From NCBI GenBank assembly GCA_035713725.1, contig DASTMZ010000128.1, positions 1-27,424 of the forward strand: a stretch of 27,424 nucleotides of DNA, written 5' to 3'. The notes under the pieces were generated by a model. The model did no database searches, had not been told where the DNA came from, and was given only the letters and a program-made list of their open reading frames with translations. The first letter of the stretch is position 1. Each line of letters opens with the position of its first letter. Below are positions 1 through 7,283 of this stretch, one piece after another. The DNA comes from DASQPR01 sp035713725. GTDB taxonomy: Bacteria > Actinomycetota > Actinomycetes > Mycobacteriales > Micromonosporaceae. A program made the translations under genes and the position numbers.

Positions 1-333
1 CCGGTAGTAGAGCACCGTGCCCCAATGCCCGTTCTCGCGCAGTGGTGCCCAGAAGTCGTCGTCGTCCGTACCGTCGAGCGGAACGTGTACGTCGGTGAGG
101 CCGGCCGGCCGCGGTGCCTCGTCGGGCCGACGTTCGTGCACATCCATGAGATCGATCACCGTGCTCACCCCATGGTCGACCGCGGCGGCCCAACCTGTCG
201 CGGTGAGACCTGACGGGGCGTCGGCGCGCACGAGTGCACCGTGCCGCGTCACGCGACCGTCCACCGTCGCCAGGCCGCCCAAGTCCCGGACGTTGTAGCA
301 GCCGTCCCAATCGAGGTCGCGGTGGCTAGTCAC
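1..333 (-). CDS. Tyrosine-protein phosphatase family protein, 5' part only (runs off the left edge)
   Basis: Reading the minus strand from a GTG at 333 gives 111 open codons to the window edge. The N-terminus contains LDWDGCYNVRDLGGL, then a Val/Gly segment and VDHGVSTVIDLMD. The N-x-R-D-L-G-G element near the start is characteristic of the bacterial Y_phosphatase3 family (PF13350), which dephosphorylates phosphotyrosine or phosphoinositides through a later HCxxGKDRT loop. That catalytic loop would lie outside the window, so activity cannot be judged. The GTG is the only start between the upstream in-frame stop (361-363) and the conserved motif. The gene starts 27 bp after the ADP-ribosylglycohydrolase stop on the same strand, so the two are probably cotranscribed. 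The family call rests on one motif plus general pattern and is fairly confident. Confidence 0.72.
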   Translation of the reverse strand, partial: MTSHRDLDWDGCYNVRDLGGLATVDGRVTRHGALVRADAPSGLTATGWAAAVDHGVSTVIDLMDVHERRPDEAPRPAGLTDVHVPLDGTDDDDFWAPLRENGHWGTVLYYR

Positions 334-360
334 GGGTCCCGGCCGATACCCCGCGCGAGA

Positions 361-1494
361 TCATGCCTGCGCGGCAGTCCATGTGCCGACGATTCGGTCG
401 AGTTCGACGCGGTACTCAATGCGCTCGCGCCAGTCGTGCGGGAACGCTTCGAGCCCATGCACGGCACCGACCATCGCACCGGTCAGCGCCGCGATGGAGT
501 CGGAGTCACCAGACGTCGCGGCCGCCCTACCGAGCGCCGCGACCGGGTCGTCGGGGTAGAGCAAGGCGCAGTGCAACGCGGTGGCCAGCGCCTCCTCGGC
601 GATCCAGCCCTGGCCGGTCGCGTCGCACGGATCGCTATGACGATCGGGACGCTCGAGTGCCACGGTCAGCCGGTCCAACGCCGCCGCGCACTCGTCCCAT
701 CCCCTGGCGGTCCAGTCGTCGCGTGACGGGGCATGGCTGCGACGCCACAAGTCACCCAACCAATCCGCGCGGTAGGTGATGCGTTGCTCGGCGCATCGCG
801 AGCGGAGCCGAGGCGTCAGGTCCGCGAGCGGTGTGCCGTCGAGCAACCATCGCACCGCGAGCATGGTCAGCTCGCTGGCCGCCAGCGCGGTGGCGTGGCC
901 GTGCGTGACGGCCGCCTGCAGTTGGGCCGCACCTGCTCGCGTTTCGTCGTCGATGGGGCCGCGCTTTTGATAGGCAACGGCGACCGGCGTGACGCGCATA
1001 TTGGCACCGCAGCCCTTCGAGGCCATCACTGTCGCGTCGCGCCATGGGAGCCCGCTGGCGAGCGATTCGCACGCCGTCAAGCACGTTCTGCCGGGCGCGC
1101 GATTGTTCTCCGGGCTGCGCCACCAGTCGACAAAGCATTCGCGTACGTGTGGCTCAAACCGCGCATTGGTCAGCGCTCCATCGTCGGCGAGGGTCGCGAT
1201 GAGGGCGTCGGCGACGGCGAGTGCCATTTGTGTGTCGTCGGTGACGCGTGCCACGCCGTGCGGGTCGGGTGGCAGATCACGTGGCCCGCCGGCACCGTAC
1301 CGGGCAGTAATCTCGTCGAACGACAGGAACTCGGTCGGCTTGCCCAGCGCGTCGCCGTACGCGAGGCCGTAGAGGCTCCCGGCCACGAGGTCGTACGAGT
1401 CCGGCAACTCTGCTCCAGGGTGGTCCGGCTGCGCCGGCCGTCGGGCCGTGCGCGAGGATCGGGTGATCGGCACCGTACGCATGGGGGTGTGCAA
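361..1494 (-). CDS. ADP-ribosylglycohydrolase family protein
   Basis: The 377-residue product matches the ADP-ribosylglycohydrolase fold (PF03747; DraG/ARH3-like), which removes ADP-ribose from proteins or small molecules using two Mg ions. The metal-binding signatures are visible: the opening G-S-L-Y-G-L-A-Y-G-D-A-L-G helix, V-T-D-D-T-Q-M-A near residue 85, and a C-terminal S-G-D-S-D-S-I-A-A-L-T-G-A-M element. All three are spaced as in intact family members, so it is probably active. The longest frame starts at a TTG (1494). ATG 1482 and GTG 1473 are alternatives, and none has a convincing ribosome-binding site. The first 30 residues are Pro/Arg/Thr-rich and outside the domain, so the start is uncertain. 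It is divergent from the DUF2344 gene (41 bp apart) and heads a probable operon with the phosphatase gene. The target is unknown; no ADP-ribosyltransferase is visible nearby. Confidence 0.85.
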   Translation of the reverse strand: MHTPMRTVPITRSSRTARRPAQPDHPGAELPDSYDLVAGSLYGLAYGDALGKPTEFLSFDEITARYGAGGPRDLPPDPHGVARVTDDTQMALAVADALIATLADDGALTNARFEPHVRECFVDWWRSPENNRAPGRTCLTACESLASGLPWRDATVMASKGCGANMRVTPVAVAYQKRGPIDDETRAGAAQLQAAVTHGHATALAASELTMLAVRWLLDGTPLADLTPRLRSRCAEQRITYRADWLGDLWRRSHAPSRDDWTARGWDECAAALDRLTVALERPDRHSDPCDATGQGWIAEEALATALHCALLYPDDPVAALGRAAATSGDSDSIAALTGAMVGAVHGLEAFPHDWRERIEYRVELDRIVGTWTAAQA

Positions 1495-1535
1495 TCGGCA
1501 AGCGCAATCAGCCCGAGGGCGGTCAAGCTCCGGTC

Positions 1536-2321
1536 GTGCAGCGCATCCGGATCCGCTATGCCAAGCGTGGTCCGCTGCGATTCACGTCGCACCGGGACTT
1601 TGCGCGCGCGTTCGAGCGGGCGCTGCGTCGTGCCGGCGCGCCGATCGCGTTCTCACAAGGGTTCACGCCGCATCCCAAAATCTCGTATGCGAGCGCCGCG
1701 CCGACCGGCGTGGCGAGCGAGGCGGAGTATCTCGAGATCGGGCTCCAGGCGCCGGTCGACCCGGAAGAGCTGCGCCGGGCGCTCGATGCGGCGCTGCCGC
1801 CCGGCCTGGACGTACTGGACGCCGTCGAGGCGCATGGTGGCAATCTCGCCGAGCGCGTGGACACCTCGCTCTGGCGCGTCGAGCTGCCCGGTGTCGATCC
1901 GGACGATCTGCGCTCCGCCGTGGATCGGTTCCTCGGTGCCGCGGAAGTGCCAGTGCAGCGGATGACCAAGCAAGGAATGCGGACATTCGACCCACGGGGT
2001 GCGGTTGTTTCGATGTCCGTACGGAACGGACAAGACGCGCCGACGGTACTCGACACATCGGCACCTGCCGAGGTCAGCGCGGATGGATGTGCGATACTTG
2101 AGCTTGTCGTACGGTTGGCGTCACCGACCGTACGGCCCGATGACGTTCTGTCCGGCCTGCGTGTGGTGGCCGCCTTGGAACCGCCGGCGCCCGCTCGGGC
2201 GATCCGGCTGGCGCAGGGCACGCTCACCGCGAGGGGTGAGTTCGTCGATCCGCTCGATGCGGATCGCGACGGATCGCGTGCTGGAACGCTCACCGGAACT
2301 CCGCCGGTCGAGGCGGGGTAG
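1536..2321 (+). CDS. TIGR03936 / DUF2344 family protein (radical-SAM-linked)
   Basis: The 261-residue protein opens with MQRIRIRYAKRGPLRFTSHR, followed by FARAFERALRRAGAPIAFSQGF and TPHPKISYASAAP. This is the hallmark N-terminus of the DUF2344/TIGR03936 family, whose biochemical role is unknown. In most genomes it sits directly after, or is fused to, a B12-binding radical SAM protein (TIGR03960), and in actinobacteria just before RNase E/G. The rne neighbour is present, but the radical SAM partner is absent from its usual upstream slot. The C-terminal third (after about residue 150) is variable. The GTG at 1536 is chosen because the conserved motif begins two codons later. There is no Shine-Dalgarno at the right spacing, and a weak hexamer CAAGCT lies 6 nt upstream, so a leaderless start is possible. 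A small hairpin follows the stop codon. Confidence 0.88.
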   Translation: MQRIRIRYAKRGPLRFTSHRDFARAFERALRRAGAPIAFSQGFTPHPKISYASAAPTGVASEAEYLEIGLQAPVDPEELRRALDAALPPGLDVLDAVEAHGGNLAERVDTSLWRVELPGVDPDDLRSAVDRFLGAAEVPVQRMTKQGMRTFDPRGAVVSMSVRNGQDAPTVLDTSAPAEVSADGCAILELVVRLASPTVRPDDVLSGLRVVAALEPPAPARAIRLAQGTLTARGEFVDPLDADRDGSRAGTLTGTPPVEAG

Positions 2322-2329
2322 GCAGACTT

Positions 2330-2353
2330 CGCCGCTTGCAGCCGCGAGCGGCG
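2330..2353 (+). terminator. GC-rich hairpin between the DUF2344 gene and rne (weak terminator or leader structure)
   Basis: CGCCGCT (2330-2336) pairs perfectly with AGCGGCG (2347-2353) across a 10-nt loop, 8 bp after the upstream stop codon. No T-run follows, so it may be an attenuating or processing hairpin in front of rne rather than a full terminator. Termination is an inference from position only. Confidence 0.35.
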
Positions 2354-2423
2354 GGAGATTCATGGGACCGCTCGTGTGGCTGCGATCATCGCGCCCGGGC
2401 GGCCAGAACTGGAGAACGTGCGC

Positions 2424-5400
2424 ATGCTCGAAAACGAGCCGCAGAACGGATCGGCTGACGCCGGAAGCGCCGCCAGCCCCGAGAATGCAAAAGACAACAA
2501 TTCCGACGTGACCGCCCCAGCAGTCGCGCGTAAGACCACGCGGCGACGAACCACATCGGCGGCGGCTGATTCGGACACCACAGGTCAAACCCCTGCGAAG
2601 ACCACGCGTACCCGCGCTCGCAAGGCCACGCCAACAGAGAACACGGCGGCCGGCCCGAAAACCGTCGATGACGCGCCGCCAGTGGCCGACGCGGCCGAGA
2701 CCGGGCCGCGCACACGTCGACGCCGGAGTGCACCGGCGACCCCGTTTTCGTCGGTGAACGAGGCGCCGGCCACCGCGCGACCGACGCCCGAATCTGAGCC
2801 GGGAGACGCGTCGCAAGCTGGCACAACGTCCCGCGCCGTACCGGCGACTGCGCTGTTCGTGGCGCCCGTTGTCGAGGACGCGCCGCAGCGGCCTTCGTCG
2901 CGAGGCTCGGGCACTGCCCGGACCGCGGCACCCGCCGACACAACCCCCGACGACGAGGATGGCGCGGCCCGCTCCCCGAGGGCACGGCGGCGCAGCCGGC
3001 GTACCACCCAAGAACCTGTTGCGGACGCGACGGCAACGGCCCCGTCGACCGATGAAGCGGCCAGCGAGGACGACGAGGACGACGAAGAGTTTCCTGGTGA
3101 GTCCGCCGCGACTCGGCGGCGGCGCCGCCGCGGACGGCGTGGCCGAGGTCGGGGCAAGGGTCCGCACGACGACCCGGAGTTTGCCGACGAGGGCGAGTCC
3201 GGCGAAGCGCCGACCGACGATGCCGCCGACGCCGAGGGCGAAGCAGACACCGGCGATGCCGTGACACGGCGCCGTCGGAAGCGCCGTCGGAGCGGCGCGG
3301 GCGCGGAGGAATCGGCCTCGGACGACGGCGTCGTCACCGTGGTCAAGATCCGTGAGCCTCGCGCGGCGCGCGACGAGGTGCAGGGCGTTACCGGGTCCAC
3401 GCGGCTCGAGGCCAAGCGCCAACGCCGCCGCGACGGCCGTGAACAGCGGCGGACGCGCCCGTCCATCCTGTCCGAGTCGGAGTTCCTGGCTCGCCGCGAG
3501 GCCGTCGAGCGGGTCATGGCGATCCGCAAGAAGGGCGATCGAACGCAGATCGCGGTGCTTGAGGATGGCGTGCTCGTCGAGCACTACGTCGCACGCGCGT
3601 CGAGCGGCACCATGGTCGGCAACGTCTACCTCGGCAAGGTCCAGAATGTCCTGCCCAGCATGGAGGCGGCGTTCGTCGACATCGGCCGCGGCCGAAATGC
3701 GGTGCTCTACGCGGGCGAGGTCAACTGGGACATGGCCGGATTGGAGGGCAAGTCCCGATCCATCGAACTGGCGATGAAGGCCGGCGATCCGGTGCTGGTG
3801 CAGGTGACGAAGGATCCGATCGGGCACAAGGGCGCGCGCCTGACCAGCCACGTCGCGTTGTCCGGCCGGCACCTGGTCTACGTGCCGAACGGGCACACCT
3901 CGGGCATCAGCCGCAAGCTCTCCGATGTCGAGCGCAAGCGCCTGCGGGACATCCTCAAGAAGCTGATCCCGGAGGGCGCGGGCGTGATCGTACGAACCGC
4001 TGCCGAGGGTGCGAGCGAGGCTGACCTGGCCCGTGACGTCACGCGGCTGCAGGCTCAGTGGGAGGACATCGAAGCGAAGGTCGCGTCCGGCAACGCCCCC
4101 GCGCAGCTCTACGAGGAGCCGGATCTCGTGATCCGCGTGGTTCGCGACCTGTTCAACGAGGACTTCCGTGAGTTGGTGATCCAGGGCTCGGATGCCTACG
4201 AGACGGTCGAGAGCTACTTGTCGCACGTGTCGCCGGATCTCGTCGAGCGCCTGCGTCGCCACTCCGGCGCGCCGGACATCTTTGCCACGTACCGGATCGA
4301 CGAGCAGATCCTCAAGGGCCTCGATCGTAAGGTGTTCTTGCCGTCGGGTGGATCACTGGTGATCGACCGGACCGAAGCGATGACGGTCATCGACGTGAAC
4401 ACCGGCAAGTACACGGGAACCGGTGGCAACCTCGAAGAGACCGTGACCCGCAACAACCTGGAAGCGGCCGAGGAGATCGTCCGGCAGCTGCGGTTGCGTG
4501 ACCTCGGCGGGATCGTGGTCATCGACTTCATCGACATGGTGCTGGAGAGCAACCGCGAGCTCGTGTTGAGGCGGTTGACCGAGTGCCTTGGCCGCGACCG
4601 TACCAAGCACCAGGTCACCGAGATCACGTCGCTCGGCCTCGTACAGATGACCCGCAAACGGATCGGACAGGGCCTGCTCGAGGCGTTCAGCGAGACGTGC
4701 GAACACTGCAAAGGCCGAGGCGTCATCGTGCACCTCGATCCAGTGCCGGAGCGTCGCGCCACGGAGCCCGCCGGCCGGGACAATCCGCAGCGCGAGACGT
4801 CGCGCGACACGGGCGACTCCAGCGAACCTGCGAGCGGACGTCGGCGGAGCCGTCGCGGTCGAGGCGGGTCGGCAACTGCGACCCGTACGGATGCGACCAG
4901 CGTCGGCGAGACGGCCGAGGCAACGTCGGGTGCCGACGCCGCACCAGGCGACGCCGATCTGCACGCGACGAAGCTCGATGACGCGGTCATCGAGCGCGCG
5001 GATCTCGACGACGACGACGAGGCCGACCTCGCCGAGGTCGACGACGAAGAATTCGAGTCGGACGAGGACGTCGACGATTCGGAAGACGTCGACCTGGAGG
5101 CGCCGGACAGCGGCGGCGGCGATCGAGCCGATCGGGACGCGGCAAGCGTTCCGCCGGTCGCCACCACGAACGGATACGCCGCGTCGGCACCGGGACCGGC
5201 GCCGTCGGGCTGGGTGAACCTTGGCGAGGCGCCACCGATCGGCTCGACCGACGACACCGCGGCCGAGGCCTCCGGATCCTCGGACGACCAGGCAGCGAGC
5301 GACACCGCTAACGGATCTCCGGACGAATCGAACGCTGGCGAGTTGGCCGAAGTCGAGGCGCTCGAGAGCGAGTCGGATGAGGCCGCCCAGACCCGCCGCG

Positions 5401-5426
5401 GGTCGCGCTGGCGGCGGCGCCCGTAG
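2424..5426 (+). CDS. rne: Ribonuclease E/G family endoribonuclease
   Basis: This is the single-strand-specific endoribonuclease that initiates mRNA decay and rRNA/tRNA processing. From ATG 2424 it has 1000 residues: an acidic/basic disordered N-terminal arm (about 1-360, with an RRRRRRGRRGRGRGKG tract), an S1 RNA-binding domain (about 385-470, GNVYLGKVQNVLPSMEAAFVDIG), the catalytic core, and an acidic C-terminal tail. The metal-binding aspartates are D657 in DVNTGKYTG and D701 in DFIDM, equivalent to E. coli D303 and D346. The Zn-link cysteines are C759 and C762 in CEHCKGRG. The catalytic domain is central rather than N-terminal, as is usual in actinobacteria. GGAGA at 2411-2415 is well placed for ATG 2424; GTG 2418 and a longer GTG 2376 start are possible. 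It follows the DUF2344 gene by about 100 bp and precedes a lipoprotein gene and rplU-rpmA. Confidence 0.96.
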   Translation: MLENEPQNGSADAGSAASPENAKDNNSDVTAPAVARKTTRRRTTSAAADSDTTGQTPAKTTRTRARKATPTENTAAGPKTVDDAPPVADAAETGPRTRRRRSAPATPFSSVNEAPATARPTPESEPGDASQAGTTSRAVPATALFVAPVVEDAPQRPSSRGSGTARTAAPADTTPDDEDGAARSPRARRRSRRTTQEPVADATATAPSTDEAASEDDEDDEEFPGESAATRRRRRRGRRGRGRGKGPHDDPEFADEGESGEAPTDDAADAEGEADTGDAVTRRRRKRRRSGAGAEESASDDGVVTVVKIREPRAARDEVQGVTGSTRLEAKRQRRRDGREQRRTRPSILSESEFLARREAVERVMAIRKKGDRTQIAVLEDGVLVEHYVARASSGTMVGNVYLGKVQNVLPSMEAAFVDIGRGRNAVLYAGEVNWDMAGLEGKSRSIELAMKAGDPVLVQVTKDPIGHKGARLTSHVALSGRHLVYVPNGHTSGISRKLSDVERKRLRDILKKLIPEGAGVIVRTAAEGASEADLARDVTRLQAQWEDIEAKVASGNAPAQLYEEPDLVIRVVRDLFNEDFRELVIQGSDAYETVESYLSHVSPDLVERLRRHSGAPDIFATYRIDEQILKGLDRKVFLPSGGSLVIDRTEAMTVIDVNTGKYTGTGGNLEETVTRNNLEAAEEIVRQLRLRDLGGIVVIDFIDMVLESNRELVLRRLTECLGRDRTKHQVTEITSLGLVQMTRKRIGQGLLEAFSETCEHCKGRGVIVHLDPVPERRATEPAGRDNPQRETSRDTGDSSEPASGRRRSRRGRGGSATATRTDATSVGETAEATSGADAAPGDADLHATKLDDAVIERADLDDDDEADLAEVDDEEFESDEDVDDSEDVDLEAPDSGGGDRADRDAASVPPVATTNGYAASAPGPAPSGWVNLGEAPPIGSTDDTAAEASGSSDDQAASDTANGSPDESNAGELAEVEALESESDEAAQTRRGSRWRRRP

Positions 5427-5596
5427 TCGGTCGCGTCGCCAGTAGCGGGGTCGCGCCGTCGCGCTCGCACCGGCGCCGTGGCGGAGCCGACGCCGATCGC
5501 GTGCACGGCACACATTGAGCAGCTTCGCCTACACTGCCTTCGCGGCGCCGTGCCCAGCGGCGTACGCGGTGACGAGCGGCACGGCAGGAGACGGCG

Positions 5597-6094
5597 ATGC
5601 GCAGGGCGGTCATGGCGTACGTCGCGATCGGCTGCGCGGTGTTCATCGGTGGGTGCGACGCGGCGACGTCAGCCTCGGACCGCACCAGCCAGGCCGCGTC
5701 GGGCGCGACACCTCCCGCCGCGACCGTGGGCTCGAAGTCCGACGTGTGTGGTCGCATTCGCGTCGAGGTGTCCAGTCACATGACCGAGTTGGGTACCGCA
5801 ATCGGAAAGTATGTGGGTCTGCGCACCGCAAACCCCGACAGCGACGACACCGAGGATGCGCGCGAGGCCGTGTCCGACGAGATCAAGGCCATGGCGGCGG
5901 ACATTTCGCGACTTGGTGACACGGCTACCGACGCGACCCTCAAGACCACCGCCGACCAGGTTGCACACGCCATCGATGCGTTCGGCGCCAACGCGGACTT
6001 TGTCACGGACGTCAAGTCGCTGTCCGATGTCCCGGCCGCCATCGACAAGCTCAGCGACGCGGCACAGCCATTGACCGACGCCTGCGCGTCGTGA
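5597..6094 (+). CDS. Small putative lipoprotein, function unknown
   Basis: The 165-residue product begins MRRAVMAYVAIGCAVFIGGC and then turns into a Ser/Ala/Thr-rich linker. The basic n-region, short hydrophobic stretch and V-F-I-G-G-C at Cys20 fit a lipoprotein signal peptide, with a glycine-rich, slightly atypical lipobox. The mature part is helical and rich in Asp/Ala/Thr, with MTELGTAIGKYVGLRTANPD and a later Cys near the C-terminus (DACAS). I recognise no family. AGGAG at 5586-5590 lies 6 nt before ATG 5597, which decides the start. It sits alone between rne and rplU, with 170 bp before and 264 bp after, so it is probably a separate transcription unit inserted into the conserved block. 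A TACACT hexamer (5530-5535) is a possible -10 with no good -35. Confidence 0.75.
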   Translation: MRRAVMAYVAIGCAVFIGGCDAATSASDRTSQAASGATPPAATVGSKSDVCGRIRVEVSSHMTELGTAIGKYVGLRTANPDSDDTEDAREAVSDEIKAMAADISRLGDTATDATLKTTADQVAHAIDAFGANADFVTDVKSLSDVPAAIDKLSDAAQPLTDACAS

Positions 6095-6197
6095 TCATCC
6101 GCTGCTCTGGCTGAGTCGCGCGAGGCCCCAGGCGGTGGCCTGCGACCCGCCCAGGCGCGTGGCGGCGACGCGCCGCGGCACGCGGATCTCGTCCGGT

Positions 6198-6227
6198 TTG
6201 GGGCGTACCGGTCCGATGCCGTACGCT
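6198..6227 (+). promoter_or_regulatory. Candidate sigma-70-type promoter for rplU-rpmA
   Basis: TTGGGG (6198-6203) and TACGCT (6222-6227) are separated by 18 bp, about 130 nt upstream of the rplU start. This gives a long leader ending in a Shine-Dalgarno-like AGGGAG before ATG 6359. The match is moderate and untested. Confidence 0.4.
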
Positions 6228-6358
6228 TGCTTGCGGCGCGCGTTGGTGCGCCAGGCTGTCGCGTGCCCGTCGACCCGTGAGCCGGCGGTGCGAGCGGCGA
6301 ATGCCCACCCCAGCGGAGACGCTGAAACACGTCACGAAACGACAGGGAGTCCGCGTCC

Positions 6359-6673
6359 ATGTACGCGATCGTCAAGACCGGCGGCAAGCAGTACAAGGTC
6401 GCCGAGGGCGACGTGATCGAGGTCGAGAAGCTCGACGGCAGTGCCGGCGATGAGGTATCGCTGCAGGCAGTGCTGCTCGTCGACGGCGAAGATCTGGTCA
6501 CCGACGCCGCGCGCCTGGCTGACGTCGCGATCACCGGCGAGGTCGTCGCGCAGGTGAAGGGCCCCAAGATCCGGATTCACAAGTTCAAGAACAAGACCGG
6601 CTACGACAAGCGCCAGGGTCATCGGCAACCGCTGACCCAGGTGAAGGTGACCGGCATCGTCAGCGGGAAGTAG
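6359..6673 (+). CDS. rplU: 50S ribosomal protein L21
   Basis: The 104-residue protein starts MYAIVKTGGKQYKVAEGDVI and ends with KKxGYxKRQGHRQPLTQVKV-type sequence (HKFKNKTGYDKRQGHRQP), the diagnostic L21 signature that binds 23S rRNA domain I. It has the usual length for the family. It is followed 9 bp later by rpmA, the near-universal L21-L27 operon. A 264-bp leader region precedes it, with a candidate promoter at 6198-6227, so the r-protein pair appears to be transcribed independently of rne. Nothing in the protein is unusual. Confidence 0.98.
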   Translation: MYAIVKTGGKQYKVAEGDVIEVEKLDGSAGDEVSLQAVLLVDGEDLVTDAARLADVAITGEVVAQVKGPKIRIHKFKNKTGYDKRQGHRQPLTQVKVTGIVSGK

Positions 6674-6682
6674 GCGGCCGAG

Positions 6683-6940
6683 ATGGCACACAAGAAGGGC
6701 GCGTCCAGCTCGCGCAACGGTCGCGACTCGACGTCTCAGCGGCTCGGCGTGAAGCGGTTCGGCGGCCAGGTGGTCCAGGCCGGCGAGATCATCGTCCGGC
6801 AGCGTGGCACGAAGTTTCACCCCGGCGACCTGGTCGGCCGTGGCGGCGACGACACGCTGTTCGCCATGGCGCCCGGCGCCGTGCAGTTCGGTGTGAAGCG
6901 CGGGCGCAAGGTCGTCAGCATCGTTCCGCAAGACGCCTGA
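6683..6940 (+). CDS. rpmA: 50S ribosomal protein L27
   Basis: The 85-residue protein starts MAHKKGASSSRNGRDSTSQR and continues LGVKRFGGQVVQAGEIIVRQRGTKFHPG, the strongly conserved L27 core. Its N-terminal tail reaches the peptidyl-transferase centre and contacts the tRNA CCA ends. There is no N-terminal prepeptide of the Firmicutes type, so no protease processing is expected. It lies 9 bp after rplU and is followed by a very strong hairpin terminator rather than running straight into obg. Confidence 0.98.
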   Translation: MAHKKGASSSRNGRDSTSQRLGVKRFGGQVVQAGEIIVRQRGTKFHPGDLVGRGGDDTLFAMAPGAVQFGVKRGRKVVSIVPQDA

Positions 6941-6949
6941 CAGCTACGT

Positions 6950-6994
6950 CGATCGCGGCCCGCCGGATGCCAGGCATCCAGGCGGGCCGCATCG
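6950..6994 (+). terminator. Strong hairpin terminator after rpmA
   Basis: GCGGCCCGCC (6955-6964) pairs perfectly with GGCGGGCCGC (6981-6990). Inside it GGATGCC (6965-6971) pairs with GGCATCC (6973-6979), with one unpaired A on the 3' side. Outer CGAT/ATCG bases can extend the stem. The result is an almost continuous stem of about 17 bp with a tiny loop, starting 10-15 nt after the rpmA stop. There is no T-run, as is common for actinobacterial terminators. Confidence 0.75.
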
Positions 6995-7283
6995 TGCTCG
7001 CGGTCGGTAGGTTGTCACACGGTCGCGGCCAGTCGATTTCGGCGCACCGTTCGTTGCCAAGCGGCGCGTTCTTGGCATACCGCCCGGCTTCGGGCACGCG
7101 ACCGGGATGCAGGCGGCGGTCCCAGGCACCGGTCGGGCTCGTGCAGCGAGCCTCGCCGCCGGCGTGTGAGCCGCGTCCGCGACGCTAACCGGGGTCGCGA
7201 CACATCCGATCGGCGACAATGAGGGTGTCCGCACCGGCGCCATCCATGACCGGGTGCGTCGATCACCCATCGAGGAGAAGATC
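6995..7283 (+). other. Non-coding leader region upstream of obg
   Basis: No coding sequence is supported in this roughly 290-bp stretch. It contains an inverted repeat TGCCAAG-N9-CTTGGCA (7055-7077) and a possible -10 hexamer GACAAT (7215-7220) without a clear -35. A ribosome-binding site GAGGAG (7272-7277) precedes the obg ATG. Because of the upstream terminator, obg most likely has its own promoter here. Confidence 0.45.

Noticed and set aside
2121..4262. 713-codon minus-strand open frame opposite rne
   Set aside because: It is the antisense shadow of a firmly identified RNase E/G gene in GC-rich DNA, where long false frames are expected, and shows no recognisable domain.
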